A stretch of 64,000 bases of DNA from Amycolatopsis japonica. Its GTDB lineage: Bacteria > Actinomycetota > Actinomycetes > Mycobacteriales > Pseudonocardiaceae. The stretch spans positions 6,572,001-6,636,000 of the forward strand of contig NZ_CP008953.1 of the NCBI RefSeq assembly GCF_000732925.1, written 5' to 3'. A program made the translations under genes and the position numbers. Below the pieces are notes generated by a model. The model had not been told where the DNA came from and made no database searches. It worked only from the letters and a program-made list of their open reading frames with translations. This document shows positions 24,509-33,406 of the stretch, piece after piece (the stretch's first letter is position 1; the number at the start of each line of letters is the position of its first letter).

Positions 24509-24988
24509 GTGGACGAACTTGATTCGGCGATCATCCGGGAACTCCAGGCGGATGCGCGGCAGTCGAACCGCGACATCGCCCGCAAGGTCGGCGTCGCGCC
24601 GTCGACCTGCCTGGAACGGACGCGGCTGCTGCGGGAGCGCGGCGTCATCCGCGGCTATCACGCCGACATCGACCTGCGCAGCCTCAACCGCGGCGTGCAG
24701 GCGATGGTCTCGGCGCAGGTGCGGCCGCTGAGCCGGGAGGTGATCGATTCCTTCCAGCGTTCGGTCGCGGAATTGCCGGAGGTGCTCTCCGTTTTCGTCA
24801 CCGCCGGCAGCGACGATTTCCTGATCCACGTCGCCGCCCAGGACGTCGATCAGCTCCACGCATTCCTGGTGGATCGCTTGGCGAAGCGCAAAGAGATCAT
24901 CGGCTTCCGGAGTTCGATCATTTTCCGGCATCTGCGCAAGACCGAGCTGGAACCCCTTCCGCGCCGAATACCGGGTGACACCCCCTAG
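24509..24988 (+). CDS. Lrp/AsnC family transcriptional regulator
   Basis: A 159-residue Lrp-type regulator. The HTH is in residues 1-50 (LDSAIIRELQADARQSNRDI, VAPSTCLERTRLLRERGVI) and the RAM ligand-sensing domain follows (VLSVFVTAGSDDFLIHVAA). Two GTG codons are possible: the one at 24509 has AAGGAG five bases upstream, whereas at 24503 that sequence overlaps the codon, so 24509 was chosen. It is divergent from the Val/Leu dehydrogenase gene and likely activates it in response to branched-chain amino acids. Confidence 0.93.
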   Translation: MDELDSAIIRELQADARQSNRDIARKVGVAPSTCLERTRLLRERGVIRGYHADIDLRSLNRGVQAMVSAQVRPLSREVIDSFQRSVAELPEVLSVFVTAGSDDFLIHVAAQDVDQLHAFLVDRLAKRKEIIGFRSSIIFRHLRKTELEPLPRRIPGDTP

Positions 24989-25120
24989 GTCCTTACCCCG
25001 GAATACCCGACACACCACCCCTAAGTACGCCCGAAATCCGAGACTTCGCATCTTGGAAGACGGAAACTGTCGGTGGTGTGGGTTTGACTGGCCATAGCGG
25101 AAACGGAAAGGAGGCGCGCC

Positions 25121-25387
25121 ATGGACGTTCGGACAGGCCTGAACCATCGTGAGCGGGCCACCCTGAGAGCCGTGGCCGAGGGCCACGCCGAGATCAGCTG
25201 CAGCTGCGAGCCGGACCTGTTCGTCGACGGTCTCGCCTGCTGCGACCAGCACACCGCGCATCGCCTCGCCCACCTCGGCCTGGTGATGCCCGCGCGCAGC
25301 GGCCGATGGGGCGAGCGTGTTCCCGCCCTGCTCACCGAGGCCGGAGCGGTGGCGCTGGAAGGCGCGTTCCCGCCGCTGGCCGCCTAA
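25121..25387 (+). CDS. small Cys-rich protein of unknown function
   Basis: Not recognised. The 88-residue protein has a strong AAAGGAGG ribosome binding site six bases before the ATG and codon bias like its neighbours, so it is a real gene. Its middle carries CSC, then CCDQHTAHRL about 14 residues later (four Cys and two His within about 30 residues), which could bind a metal. The rest looks like a winged-helix fragment: LNHRERATLRAVAEGHAEI at the start and LTEAGAVALEGAF near the end. A small DNA-binding or zinc-ribbon protein is a guess. It lies alone between lrp and a GNAT gene. Confidence 0.75.
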   Translation: MDVRTGLNHRERATLRAVAEGHAEISCSCEPDLFVDGLACCDQHTAHRLAHLGLVMPARSGRWGERVPALLTEAGAVALEGAFPPLAA

Positions 25388-25428
25388 AAGCGTTTGCGGG
25401 GGCGCACGGGGAGCGCCACGATCTCGTG

Positions 25429-26007
25429 ATGCGTGTCTTTCTGGAGACCGAGCGGCTCGTCCTGCGGCAGTTCACCGACGCCGACGTCGACGATCTGTTC
25501 GCGCTCTACGACGATCCCGAAGTCATGCGGTACCTCAATGGGGGCGAACCCGCCGACCGGGCGGAGATCGAAAAGCTGGACCTTCCCGCCTTTCTCGGTT
25601 ACTACGAGCGTTTCCCCGGTTACGGGTTCTGGGCGGCGATCGAGAAAGCGAGCGGGGATTTCCTGGGGTGGTTCCATTTCCGCCCGTTGAAGGGACACCA
25701 CACGGACGACCCCGAGCTGGGTTACCGGCTGAACCGGTCGTCCTGGGGCAAGGGGTACGCGACCGAAGGTTCGCTCGCGCTCTTGGAGAAGGGTTTCACC
25801 GAACTGGGGGTCCAGCGGATCTGGGCGGCGACCATGGCGGTGAACCTGGGGTCCCGGCGGGTCATGGAAAAGATCGGGATGCGGTACGTCCGGACCTTTC
25901 ACGAGCACTTCGACCACCCGATCCCCGGCACGGAGGAGGGCGAGGTCGAGTACGCCATCACCCTGGACGAGTGGCGGTCGGCGCCCAAACCGCATTCAGA
26001 GGACTAA
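25429..26007 (+). CDS. GNAT family N-acetyltransferase (RimJ/RimL-like)
   Basis: A 192-residue acetyltransferase of the Acetyltransf_3 type: TERLVLRQFTDADVDDLFAL at the N-terminus, SSWGKGYATEGSLALLEKGF as the acetyl-CoA binding region (about residues 105-124) and VNLGSRRVMEKIGMRYVR near the end. The family modifies protein N-termini, amino sugars or drugs; the target is unknown. ATG at 25429 and GTG at 25426 are both possible. The last codons and the stop (HSED then TAA) are contributed by a 24-base sequence identical to part of a palindrome at 33.7 kb. Confidence 0.87.
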   Translation: MRVFLETERLVLRQFTDADVDDLFALYDDPEVMRYLNGGEPADRAEIEKLDLPAFLGYYERFPGYGFWAAIEKASGDFLGWFHFRPLKGHHTDDPELGYRLNRSSWGKGYATEGSLALLEKGFTELGVQRIWAATMAVNLGSRRVMEKIGMRYVRTFHEHFDHPIPGTEEGEVEYAITLDEWRSAPKPHSED

Positions 26008-26013
26008 ACGCGG
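25990..26013. repeat. half-element of repeat family F at a convergent gene junction
   Basis: 24 bases, reading CATTCAGAGGACTAAACGCG at the centre, are an exact reverse complement of 33703-33726. The segment spans the overlapping stops of the GNAT and YigZ genes and so encodes the C-terminus of both proteins. Here it lacks the pairing arm seen in the full element. Confidence 0.7.
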
Positions 26014-26639
26014 CCGGTGGGCAGCCAGGTTTCGCCGATCTCCTCGGCCAGGGCCTCCCCGCCGGTGAGGTCGGCGAGCCAGGCGTGGAACGCCTCCCCC
26101 TGGTCCGGCGCGAGCCCGACGTCGAAATGCGCGACGTCCTCGAAGCGCGTCGCGTGCAGCAGGTACGGCGACGAGCGGATGTCGTTCTCCAGGCGGCCGG
26201 CCCGGTCGTAGTCGACGACCACCTCCACCAGCCGCAGCCGCCGGTACTCCCGCACCCCGATGACGTCGACGGCCTCCGAAACGGCCTGCCCGTACGCCCG
26301 GATCAGTCCGCCGGCACCGAGCAGCACCCCGCCGAAGTACCGGGTCACCACGGCGACCGTGTCGGTCAGCTCGCGACGGCGAAGCACCTCGAGCATCGGG
26401 GTGCCCGCCGTGCCCGCGGGCTCGCCGTCATCACTCGAACGCTGGGTGCGTCCGTCTGCGCCCAACACGAACGCGTGACAGTGGTGCCGGGCGGCCGGAT
26501 CGGCCTTCTTCCTGGCGGCGATCACCTCGCGGGCGGCCTCTTCCGAGGTGACCGGCGCGAGCGCGCAGAGGAAGCGCGAACGCCGGATTTCGATCTCGTG
26601 GACCCCGGTACCCGCCACGGTGAGATAACGATCCGCCAT
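26004..26639 (-). CDS. YigZ family protein (IMPACT-like)
   Basis: A 211-residue UPF0029/IMPACT-fold protein. RSRFLCALAPVTSEEAAREV (residues about 20-39), HHCHAFVLG, SSDDGEPAGTAGTPML and VVTRYFGGVLLGAGGLIRAY are the family hallmarks. The N-terminal domain is RNase-PH-like in fold and the C-terminal domain EF-G-like. A link to translation stress is known for eukaryotic IMPACT; the bacterial role is not established. ATG at 26639. The stop overlaps that of the GNAT gene by four bases. Confidence 0.92.
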   Translation of the reverse strand: MADRYLTVAGTGVHEIEIRRSRFLCALAPVTSEEAAREVIAARKKADPAARHHCHAFVLGADGRTQRSSDDGEPAGTAGTPMLEVLRRRELTDTVAVVTRYFGGVLLGAGGLIRAYGQAVSEAVDVIGVREYRRLRLVEVVVDYDRAGRLENDIRSSPYLLHATRFEDVAHFDVGLAPDQGEAFHAWLADLTGGEALAEEIGETWLPTGRV

Positions 26640-26799
26640 CGGCCAAGCCTCTCAAACCGGGCAGGTCGCTCTGCCGTTCGGGCGATTCGACGGTCACCCG
26701 AGGTCACCGCGGCGCGGGCGAAACCCACTCTTCCGCGCGACCCAGGTCACACTTTCGGACGAGCGGTGCGGCGATAACCGCAGGTCAGCGCGCTGATGC

Positions 26800-26812
26800 T
26801 CCACTCAGTGGA
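26800..26812. promoter_or_regulatory. short palindrome upstream of gltB
   Basis: TCCACT and AGTGGA pair around a single C, and a partial copy (CCAGTGGG) follows about 17 bases later. It could be a regulator site for gltBD, 390 bases upstream of the start. Short palindromes arise by chance, so support is weak. Confidence 0.3.
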
Positions 26813-27110
26813 CACGTCATTCCAGCCAGTGGGCAGATGATGTTTGAAGTCAACGCCCGCGTGGCATTTCCCACCCCGACCAAGCGACGTATGTCGATAA
26901 CAGCGATTTCACACTATCGTCATAAGACCGGCGAACCCGGGAGTAACACGTGTACCCGCCAGCCACCCACCACAGCGGCCAGGCGGCACCCACGTGCACA
27001 GCAGTACCGATATGCGCATCGGCCGCCCAGTGCAGTGCGGCTCTACGAGGCCTGCCCCCGTTTCCGCGGGCGGGATCGTTCCCTCTCGACTGACCATCGC
27101 GGTCCCGGAC

Positions 27111-27152
27111 CACTCCGTTAACTGGTTCCGTCCGAACCACCCGAACGGAGTG
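27111..27152 (+). promoter_or_regulatory. stem-loop in the gltB leader
   Basis: CACTCCGTT (27111-27119) pairs with AACGGAGTG (27144-27152), and inside it GGTTC (27124-27128) pairs with GAACC (27134-27138), giving a 9-bp plus 5-bp stem with a 5-base loop. It ends 37 bases before the gltB GTG. Without a U-run it is not a classical terminator; a leader control element or a protein-binding RNA are alternatives. Confidence 0.5.
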
Positions 27153-27189
27153 TTACCGGTCGCGCCGACGCCTTGGGAGGCGGCCAGCC

Positions 27190-30100
27190 GTGACCCACCA
27201 TGCCAGCTACAAGGGCAGCAAGGCCCCCGAAGGCCTGTACGACCCGGAGTTCGAACACGACGCCTGCGGTGTCGCGTTCGTCGCCGATCTCTCCGGTAAA
27301 CGCGATCACGGCATCGTCGCCAAAGCGCTGATCGCGCTGCGGAACCTGGAACATCGCGGGGCCCGCGGCGCCGACCCGGAGACCGGCGACGGCGCCGGGA
27401 TCCTCATCCAGGTCCCCGACGAGTTCTATCGCGAGGTCGTCGGCTTCGACCTCCCCGCGCCCGGCGCCTACGCCGTCGGTACGGCTTTCCTTCCGCAGGA
27501 CGAAAAGGCCCGCGGCCGGGCGATGACGACCATCGAGCGCGTCGCCGCCGAAGAGGGCATGCGCGTGCTCGGCTGGCGTGACCTTCCCGTCGACACGGAC
27601 CACGTCGGCACCGGCGCGGCCGAGACCATGCCGCATTTCAGCCAGTTGTTCCTCGCCGGGAACGACGCGCTGGAGGGCTTGGCGCTGGAGCGCGCCGCCT
27701 TCGTCGTGCGCAAACGCGCCGAGCACGAGCTCGTCGAGGACGACGTCTACTTCCCCAGCCTGTCCTCGCGCACGATCGTCTACAAAGGAATGCTCACCGA
27801 GCCGCAGGTCGAGCGGTTCTTCGCCGACCTCACCGACGAGCGCGTCACCAGCGCCATCGGCCTGGTGCACTCCCGCTTCTCCACCAACACCTTCCCGTCG
27901 TGGCCGCTGGCGCACCCGTACCGGTACGTCGCCCACAACGGCGAGATCAACACGTTGCGCGGCAACCGGAACTGGATGGACGCGCGTGAGGCGCTGCTGG
28001 AATCCGACCTGATCCCCGGCGACCTCAAGCGGATCCACCCGATCATCACCCGCGGCGCGAGCGACTCGGCGTCCTTCGACGAGGTGCTGGAGCTGCTCCA
28101 CCTCGGCGGCCGTTCGCTGCCCCACGCGGTGCTCATGATGATCCCGGAGGCCTGGGAGAACCATCAGGAGATGGACCCCGCGCGCCGCGCGTTCTACGAG
28201 TTCCACTCGACGCTGATGGAACCGTGGGACGGCCCCGCGCTGGTCTCCTTCACCGACGGCACCCAGATCGGCGCGGTCCTCGACCGCAACGGCCTGCGCC
28301 CCGCCCGGTACTGGGTCACCGAAGACGGCCTCGTCGTCCTCGCCAGCGAGGTCGGCGTGCTGGAGCTGGAGCAGTCCACGATCGTCCGCAAAGGACGGTT
28401 GGAGCCGGGCCGCATGTTCCTCGTCGACACGGCCGCCGGCCGGATCGTCGAGGACGAGGAGATCAAGAACGAGCTCGCCACCGAGCACCCGTACGACGAA
28501 TGGGTCGAGGACGGCCTGCTCCCGCTCGACGGGCTTCCCGAGCGTGAGCGCGAGATCCCCCCGCACGCCGCGCTCGTGCGCCGTCAGCAGGCGTTCGGCT
28601 ACACCGAGGAGGAGCTCGACGTCCTGCTCGAACCGATGGCCCGCACCGGCGCGGAGCCGATCGGCTCGATGGGCAACGACTCCCCCATCGCCTCGCTGTC
28701 CAGCCGCCCGCGGCTGCTCTTCGACTACTTCATCCAGCTCTTCGCCCAGGTGACCAACCCGCCGCTGGACGCGATCCGCGAAGAACTGGTCACCTCGCTG
28801 GGCACCCAGCTGGGCGCGGAGCCGAACCTCCTGCAGGCCGACGCCAAGTCGTGCCGCCGGATCGTGCTGCCGTTCCCGGTGCTGGACAACGACGAGTTCG
28901 CGAAGCTGGTGCACGTCAACGACGACGGCGACCTGCCGGAGTTCCAGGCGGTCACCGTGCAGGGCACCTACGACGTCCACGGCGGCGGCGAGGCGCTCGT
29001 GCGGCGGCTCGACGAGATCCGCGCCGAGGTGTCCGCGGCCATCGCCGAGGGCGCGCGGCTGATCGTGCTGTCCGACCGCGGGATCGACGAGGACCACGCG
29101 GCCATCCCGTCGCTGCTGCTCACCGGCGCGGTGCACCACCACCTGGTGCGCGAGAAGACCCGTACGCAGGTCGGCCTCATCGTCGAGGCGGGCGACGCGC
29201 GCGAGGTGCACCACATCGCGCTGCTGATCGGCTACGGCGTCGCGGCGGTGAACCCGTACCTGGCGATGGCGACCGTCGAGGAGATGGCCGAGCAGGGCCT
29301 GATCGCCGGCGCCACCGCCAAGCAGGCGACCGCGAACCTGATCAAGGCGCTGGGCAAGGGCGTCCGCAAGACGATGTCGAAGATGGGTGTGTCCACAGTG
29401 GCCTCCTACACCGGCGCACAGATCTTCGAAGCGGTCGGGCTCGGCGACGAAGTCATCCAGAACTGCTTCACCGGCACCACTTCCCGGCTCGGCGGCGTCG
29501 GCTTCGACACGCTCGCCCTGGAGGTCGCCGAACGGCACCGCCGCGCGTTCCCGCGCGACGGGTTCCGCGCGAACCACCGCGAGCTGGAGACCGGCGCGGA
29601 CTACCAGTGGCGCCGCGAGGGCGAGCCACACCTGTTCAACCCGCAGACGGTGTTCAAGCTGCAGCACTCCACGCGTGCCGGGAAGTACGAGGTCTTCAAG
29701 GAGTACACGAAGTCCGTCGACGACCAGGCACAGAAGCTGTACACGCTGCGCGGGCTGTTCGACTTCAAGGTCGGCCAGCGGCCGGCGATGCCGATCGACG
29801 AGGTCGAGCCGATCTCCGAGATCGTCAAGCGGTTCGCCACCGGCGCGATCTCCTACGGGTCGATCTCGGCGGAGATGCACGAAACCCTGGCCATCGCGAT
29901 GAACCGGCTCGGCGGCAAGTCGAACACCGGTGAGGGCGGCGAGGATCCGGATCGGCTCTACGACCCCGAGCGCCGCAGCGCGGTCAAGCAGGTCGCCAGC
30001 GGCCGGTTCGGCGTCACGAGCGAATACCTGGTCAACGCCGACGACATCCAGATCAAGATGGCGCAGGGCGCGAAGCCCGGCGAGGGCGGCCAGCTGCCCG

Positions 30101-31728
30101 GCGCGAAGGTGTACCCGTGGATCGCGAAGACGCGGCACTCCACTCCGGGAGTCGGGCTGATCTCCCCGCCGCCGCACCACGACATCTACTCGATCGAGGA
30201 TCTGGCGCAGCTGATCCACGACCTCAAGAACGCCAACCCGGCCGCGCGCATCCACGTGAAGCTCGTGTCCGAGGTCGGCGTCGGCACGGTCGCGGCCGGT
30301 GTTTCCAAGGCGCACGCGGACGTCGTGCTCATCTCCGGGCACGACGGCGGCACGGGCGCTTCGCCGCTGTCGTCGATCAAGCACGCGGGCGGCCCGTGGG
30401 AACTCGGGCTCGCCGAGACGCAGCAGACGTTGCTGGCCAACCGGTTGCGCGACCGGATCGTCGTGCAGACCGACGGCCAGCTCAAGACCGGCCGCGACGT
30501 CGTCATCGCCGCGCTGCTCGGGGCCGAGGAGTTCGGTTTCGCGACCGCGCCGCTGGTGGTGTCCGGCTGCATCATGATGCGGGTGTGTCACCTCGACACC
30601 TGCCCGGTCGGCGTCGCGACGCAGAACCCGAAGCTGCGCGAGAAGTTCAGCGGCAAGGCCGAGTACGTGGTGAACTTCTTCGAGTTCATCGCCCAGGAGG
30701 TCCGGGAGTACCTGGCGGAGCTGGGTTTCCGGTCCATCGCCGAGGCCGTCGGCCACGCGGAGATGCTGGACAAGCGCAAGGCGATCGACCACTGGAAGGC
30801 CGCCGGTCTCGACCTGACGCCGATCTTCCACGTGCCCGACACGGCCCCGGCCGGCCTGCGTCACCAGCAGACCGTGCAGGACCACGGGCTGGAGAAGGCG
30901 CTCGACAACACGCTGATCCAGCTCGCCGAGGGCGCGCTGTCGTCCGGGGACAAGGTGCGGCTGGAACTGCCGGTGCGCAACGTGAACCGGACCGTCGGCA
31001 CCATGCTCGGCCACGAGCTCACCAAGCGGTGGGGCGGCGAGGGCCTGCCGGACAACACGATCGACGTCACCTTCACCGGTACCGCCGGTCAGTCGTTCGG
31101 CGCGTTCGTGCCCAAGGGCATCACGCTGCGGCTCTACGGCGACGGCAACGACTACGTCGGCAAGGGCCTGTCCGGCGGACGGCTCATCGTGCGGCCGCCG
31201 AAGGTGGCGCGGTACAACGCCGAAGAGCACATCATCGCGGGCAACGTGATCGGCTACGGTGCGACCAGCGGTGAGATCTTCATCCGCGGCAAGGTCGGCG
31301 AACGGTTCTGCGTGCGCAACTCGGGTGCGCTGGCCGTCGTCGAAGGCGTCGGCGACCACGGTTGCGAATACATGACCGGTGGCCGTGTCGTCGTGCTCGG
31401 CGGTGTGGGCCGCAACTTCGCGGCCGGGATGTCGGGCGGCACCGCCTATGTGCTGGACCTGCCCGCGCACCGGATCAACCCGGAGATGGTCGACATCGAC
31501 CCGCTGGATTCGTCCGATGTGGACTTCCTGCGTGAGGCGCTCGAAAAGCATTACGACGAAACGGAGTCCGCCGTCGCGCGTGCGCTGCTCGCCGACTGGG
31601 ACGCCGCCGTCGACCGGTTCGGCAAGGTCATGCCGAAGGACTACAAGCGCGTGCTCGCGGCGCAGGCGAAGGCCGAGCGCGACGGGCGTGACGTGAACGA
31701 GGCGATCATGGAGGCCGCACATGGCTGA
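27190..31728 (+). CDS. gltB: glutamate synthase (NADPH) large subunit
   Basis: A 1512-residue GOGAT alpha subunit, which transfers the amide of glutamine to 2-oxoglutarate. The class II glutaminase nucleophile is Cys26 (EHDACGVAF), so a short propeptide is removed. The FMN/synthase domain includes ISYGSISAEMHE and KMAQGAKPGEGGQLPG. The [3Fe-4S] cysteines are in CIMMRVCHLDTCPVG, and the C-terminal beta-helix domain has many Gly repeats (NVIGYGATSGEIFIRG). Length is normal. GTG at 27190 follows GGGAGG. The end overlaps gltD by eight bases. Confidence 0.97.
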   Translation: MTHHASYKGSKAPEGLYDPEFEHDACGVAFVADLSGKRDHGIVAKALIALRNLEHRGARGADPETGDGAGILIQVPDEFYREVVGFDLPAPGAYAVGTAFLPQDEKARGRAMTTIERVAAEEGMRVLGWRDLPVDTDHVGTGAAETMPHFSQLFLAGNDALEGLALERAAFVVRKRAEHELVEDDVYFPSLSSRTIVYKGMLTEPQVERFFADLTDERVTSAIGLVHSRFSTNTFPSWPLAHPYRYVAHNGEINTLRGNRNWMDAREALLESDLIPGDLKRIHPIITRGASDSASFDEVLELLHLGGRSLPHAVLMMIPEAWENHQEMDPARRAFYEFHSTLMEPWDGPALVSFTDGTQIGAVLDRNGLRPARYWVTEDGLVVLASEVGVLELEQSTIVRKGRLEPGRMFLVDTAAGRIVEDEEIKNELATEHPYDEWVEDGLLPLDGLPEREREIPPHAALVRRQQAFGYTEEELDVLLEPMARTGAEPIGSMGNDSPIASLSSRPRLLFDYFIQLFAQVTNPPLDAIREELVTSLGTQLGAEPNLLQADAKSCRRIVLPFPVLDNDEFAKLVHVNDDGDLPEFQAVTVQGTYDVHGGGEALVRRLDEIRAEVSAAIAEGARLIVLSDRGIDEDHAAIPSLLLTGAVHHHLVREKTRTQVGLIVEAGDAREVHHIALLIGYGVAAVNPYLAMATVEEMAEQGLIAGATAKQATANLIKALGKGVRKTMSKMGVSTVASYTGAQIFEAVGLGDEVIQNCFTGTTSRLGGVGFDTLALEVAERHRRAFPRDGFRANHRELETGADYQWRREGEPHLFNPQTVFKLQHSTRAGKYEVFKEYTKSVDDQAQKLYTLRGLFDFKVGQRPAMPIDEVEPISEIVKRFATGAISYGSISAEMHETLAIAMNRLGGKSNTGEGGEDPDRLYDPERRSAVKQVASGRFGVTSEYLVNADDIQIKMAQGAKPGEGGQLPGAKVYPWIAKTRHSTPGVGLISPPPHHDIYSIEDLAQLIHDLKNANPAARIHVKLVSEVGVGTVAAGVSKAHADVVLISGHDGGTGASPLSSIKHAGGPWELGLAETQQTLLANRLRDRIVVQTDGQLKTGRDVVIAALLGAEEFGFATAPLVVSGCIMMRVCHLDTCPVGVATQNPKLREKFSGKAEYVVNFFEFIAQEVREYLAELGFRSIAEAVGHAEMLDKRKAIDHWKAAGLDLTPIFHVPDTAPAGLRHQQTVQDHGLEKALDNTLIQLAEGALSSGDKVRLELPVRNVNRTVGTMLGHELTKRWGGEGLPDNTIDVTFTGTAGQSFGAFVPKGITLRLYGDGNDYVGKGLSGGRLIVRPPKVARYNAEEHIIAGNVIGYGATSGEIFIRGKVGERFCVRNSGALAVVEGVGDHGCEYMTGGRVVVLGGVGRNFAAGMSGGTAYVLDLPAHRINPEMVDIDPLDSSDVDFLREALEKHYDETESAVARALLADWDAAVDRFGKVMPKDYKRVLAAQAKAERDGRDVNEAIMEAAHG

Positions 31729-33172
31729 CCCCAAGGGCTTTCTGACCACCACTCGCGAGACGCCCAAGAGCCGTCCCGTCGACCTGCGCCTGATGGACTG
31801 GCGCGAGGTGTACGAGGACTTCGCGACGTCGAAACTGCAGAAGCAGGCCGGGCGCTGCATGGACTGCGGTATCCCGTTCTGTCACCAGGGCTGCCCGCTC
31901 GGGAACCTCATCCCCGAGTGGAACACGCTGACCTGGCGCGACGATTGGCGCGACGCGGCCGAGCGGCTGCACGCGACCAACAATTTCCCGGAGTTCACCG
32001 GGACCCTTTGCCCGGCGCCGTGCGAGACGGCGTGTGTGCTCGGGATCAACGACGATCCCGTCACCATCAAGCGGGTCGAGATCTCGATCATCGACCGGGC
32101 CTTCGAAGAAGGCTGGGTCACGCCGCAGAAACCGGTGGCGCTCACCGGCAAGAAGGTGGCGGTGGTCGGATCCGGCCCGTCGGGACTCGCCGCGGCGCAG
32201 CAGCTCACGCGCGCGGGCCACAGTGTCGTGGTCTTCGAGCGGGCCGACAAGATCGGCGGGCTGCTGCGCTACGGCATCCCCGAATTCAAGATGGAGAAGC
32301 ACCGGCTCGACCGCCGTCTGGACCAGATGCGCGCCGAGGGCACGGAATTCCGGACCTCGGTGAACGTCGGCGTCGACCTCACCGTCGAGGAACTGAAGTC
32401 GTCCTACGACGCCGTGGTCCTCGCCGGTGGCGCGACCGCGTGGCGGGATCTGCCGATCACCGGCCGCGAGCACGCCGGTATCCACCAGGCGATGGAGTTC
32501 CTGCCGCACGCCAACCGCGTTGCCGCCGGGGAACTGGACGTCTCGCCGATCAGCGCCGAAGGCCTCGACGTCGTGGTCATCGGCGGCGGTGACACCGGCG
32601 CGGACTGCGTCGGGACCTCGCACCGCCAGGGCGCGAAATCGGTGACGCAGCTGGAGATCATGCCGAAGCCGCCGCTTTCGCGGTCCGACGCGCACCCGTG
32701 GCCGACGTACCCGATGATCTACCGCGTCTCGTCCGCGCACGAGGAGGGCGGCGAGCGGCTGTACTCGGTCAACACGCAGGAGTTCGCCGCCGACGCCGAC
32801 GGCCGGGTGCGGGCGCTGAAGCTGGTCGAGGTGCGCAACGAGGGCGGCAAGTTCGTCCCGGTGGAAGGCACGGAACGCGAACTGCCCGCGCAGCTGGTGC
32901 TGCTCGCGATGGGCTTCGTCGGCCCGGAGCGGGAAGGCCTGCTGGAGTCGCTCGACGTCGAACTGGACCAGCGCGGCAACGTCGCCCGCGACAAGGCGTT
33001 CAAGACCAGCATCGACAACGTGTTCGTGGCGGGTGACATGGGCCGCGGCCAGTCGCTCATCGTGTGGGCGATCGCCGAAGGCCGGTCCGCCGCGGCCGGG
33101 GTGGACGCGTTCCTCACCGGACGGGACGTGCTGCCCGCGCCGATCGCTCCGACCGACCGGCCGCTCACCTAG
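31721..33172 (+). CDS. gltD: glutamate synthase (NADPH) small subunit
   Basis: A 483-residue FAD- and Fe-S-containing beta subunit that passes NADPH electrons to GltB. Cysteine motifs for two [4Fe-4S] clusters lie at the N-terminus (CMDCGIPFCHQGCPLGN and CPAPCETACVLG). FAD binding is VVGSGPSGLAAAQQLTRAGH, and NADPH binding is VVIGGGDTGADC. The C-terminal FAD motif is VFVAGDMGRGQSL. ATG at 31721 overlaps the gltB end, so they are coupled. A family B palindrome starts 15 bases after the stop and probably terminates the operon. Confidence 0.97.
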   Translation: MADPKGFLTTTRETPKSRPVDLRLMDWREVYEDFATSKLQKQAGRCMDCGIPFCHQGCPLGNLIPEWNTLTWRDDWRDAAERLHATNNFPEFTGTLCPAPCETACVLGINDDPVTIKRVEISIIDRAFEEGWVTPQKPVALTGKKVAVVGSGPSGLAAAQQLTRAGHSVVVFERADKIGGLLRYGIPEFKMEKHRLDRRLDQMRAEGTEFRTSVNVGVDLTVEELKSSYDAVVLAGGATAWRDLPITGREHAGIHQAMEFLPHANRVAAGELDVSPISAEGLDVVVIGGGDTGADCVGTSHRQGAKSVTQLEIMPKPPLSRSDAHPWPTYPMIYRVSSAHEEGGERLYSVNTQEFAADADGRVRALKLVEVRNEGGKFVPVEGTERELPAQLVLLAMGFVGPEREGLLESLDVELDQRGNVARDKAFKTSIDNVFVAGDMGRGQSLIVWAIAEGRSAAAGVDAFLTGRDVLPAPIAPTDRPLT

Positions 33173-33187
33173 GCGGCCTCCGAAGTC

Positions 33188-33236
33188 CGTGAAGGCCTCC
33201 TTGAGGGACTCTAGGTCCCTCAAGGAGGCCTTCACG
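33188..33236. repeat. repeat family B palindrome, likely gltBD terminator
   Basis: 22-bp perfect arms containing GTGAAGGCCTCCTTGAGG and its complement flank the 5-base loop TCTAG. It lies 15 bases after the gltD stop. The arm sequence is shared with 18349-18405. Confidence 0.8.
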
Positions 33237-33406
33237 CGCGTTGAGGTCGGGTTGGACGTCGTAAGTGGCGATTCGGCTCGGAGCCAACGGTGTCTTGGAC
33301 ATCTACCGGCGGTCTTGCGTGACTGGTTGGACGACACACGTGAGCGGAGGGACGACACGCGTGTCTGCACGGACGGCTCGCGGCGGGGAGGTAGTCGCGG
33401 GTTCGT

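Larger units (their letters stand above)
26640..27189. other. long 5' region of gltB (no gene seen)
   Basis: 550 bases without a supported gene; the 94- and 96-codon frames on the two strands lack ribosome binding sites and recognisable sequence. It contains a 13-bp palindrome (26800-26812) and a strong stem-loop just before gltB (27111-27152). GC content drops near 26840-26930, where a promoter would be expected, but no pair of boxes is clear. Confidence 0.6.

Noticed and set aside
26837..27140. Small genes in the gltB upstream gap (94 and 96 codons on opposite strands)
   Set aside because: No ribosome binding site, no recognisable sequence, and they shadow each other over GC-rich DNA.
27118..31860. 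A 1580-codon open frame on the minus strand opposite gltB
   Set aside because: It is an antisense shadow of gltB caused by high third-position GC. It has no recognisable domain, reads as low-complexity Arg/Asp/Val sequence, and gltB is certain.
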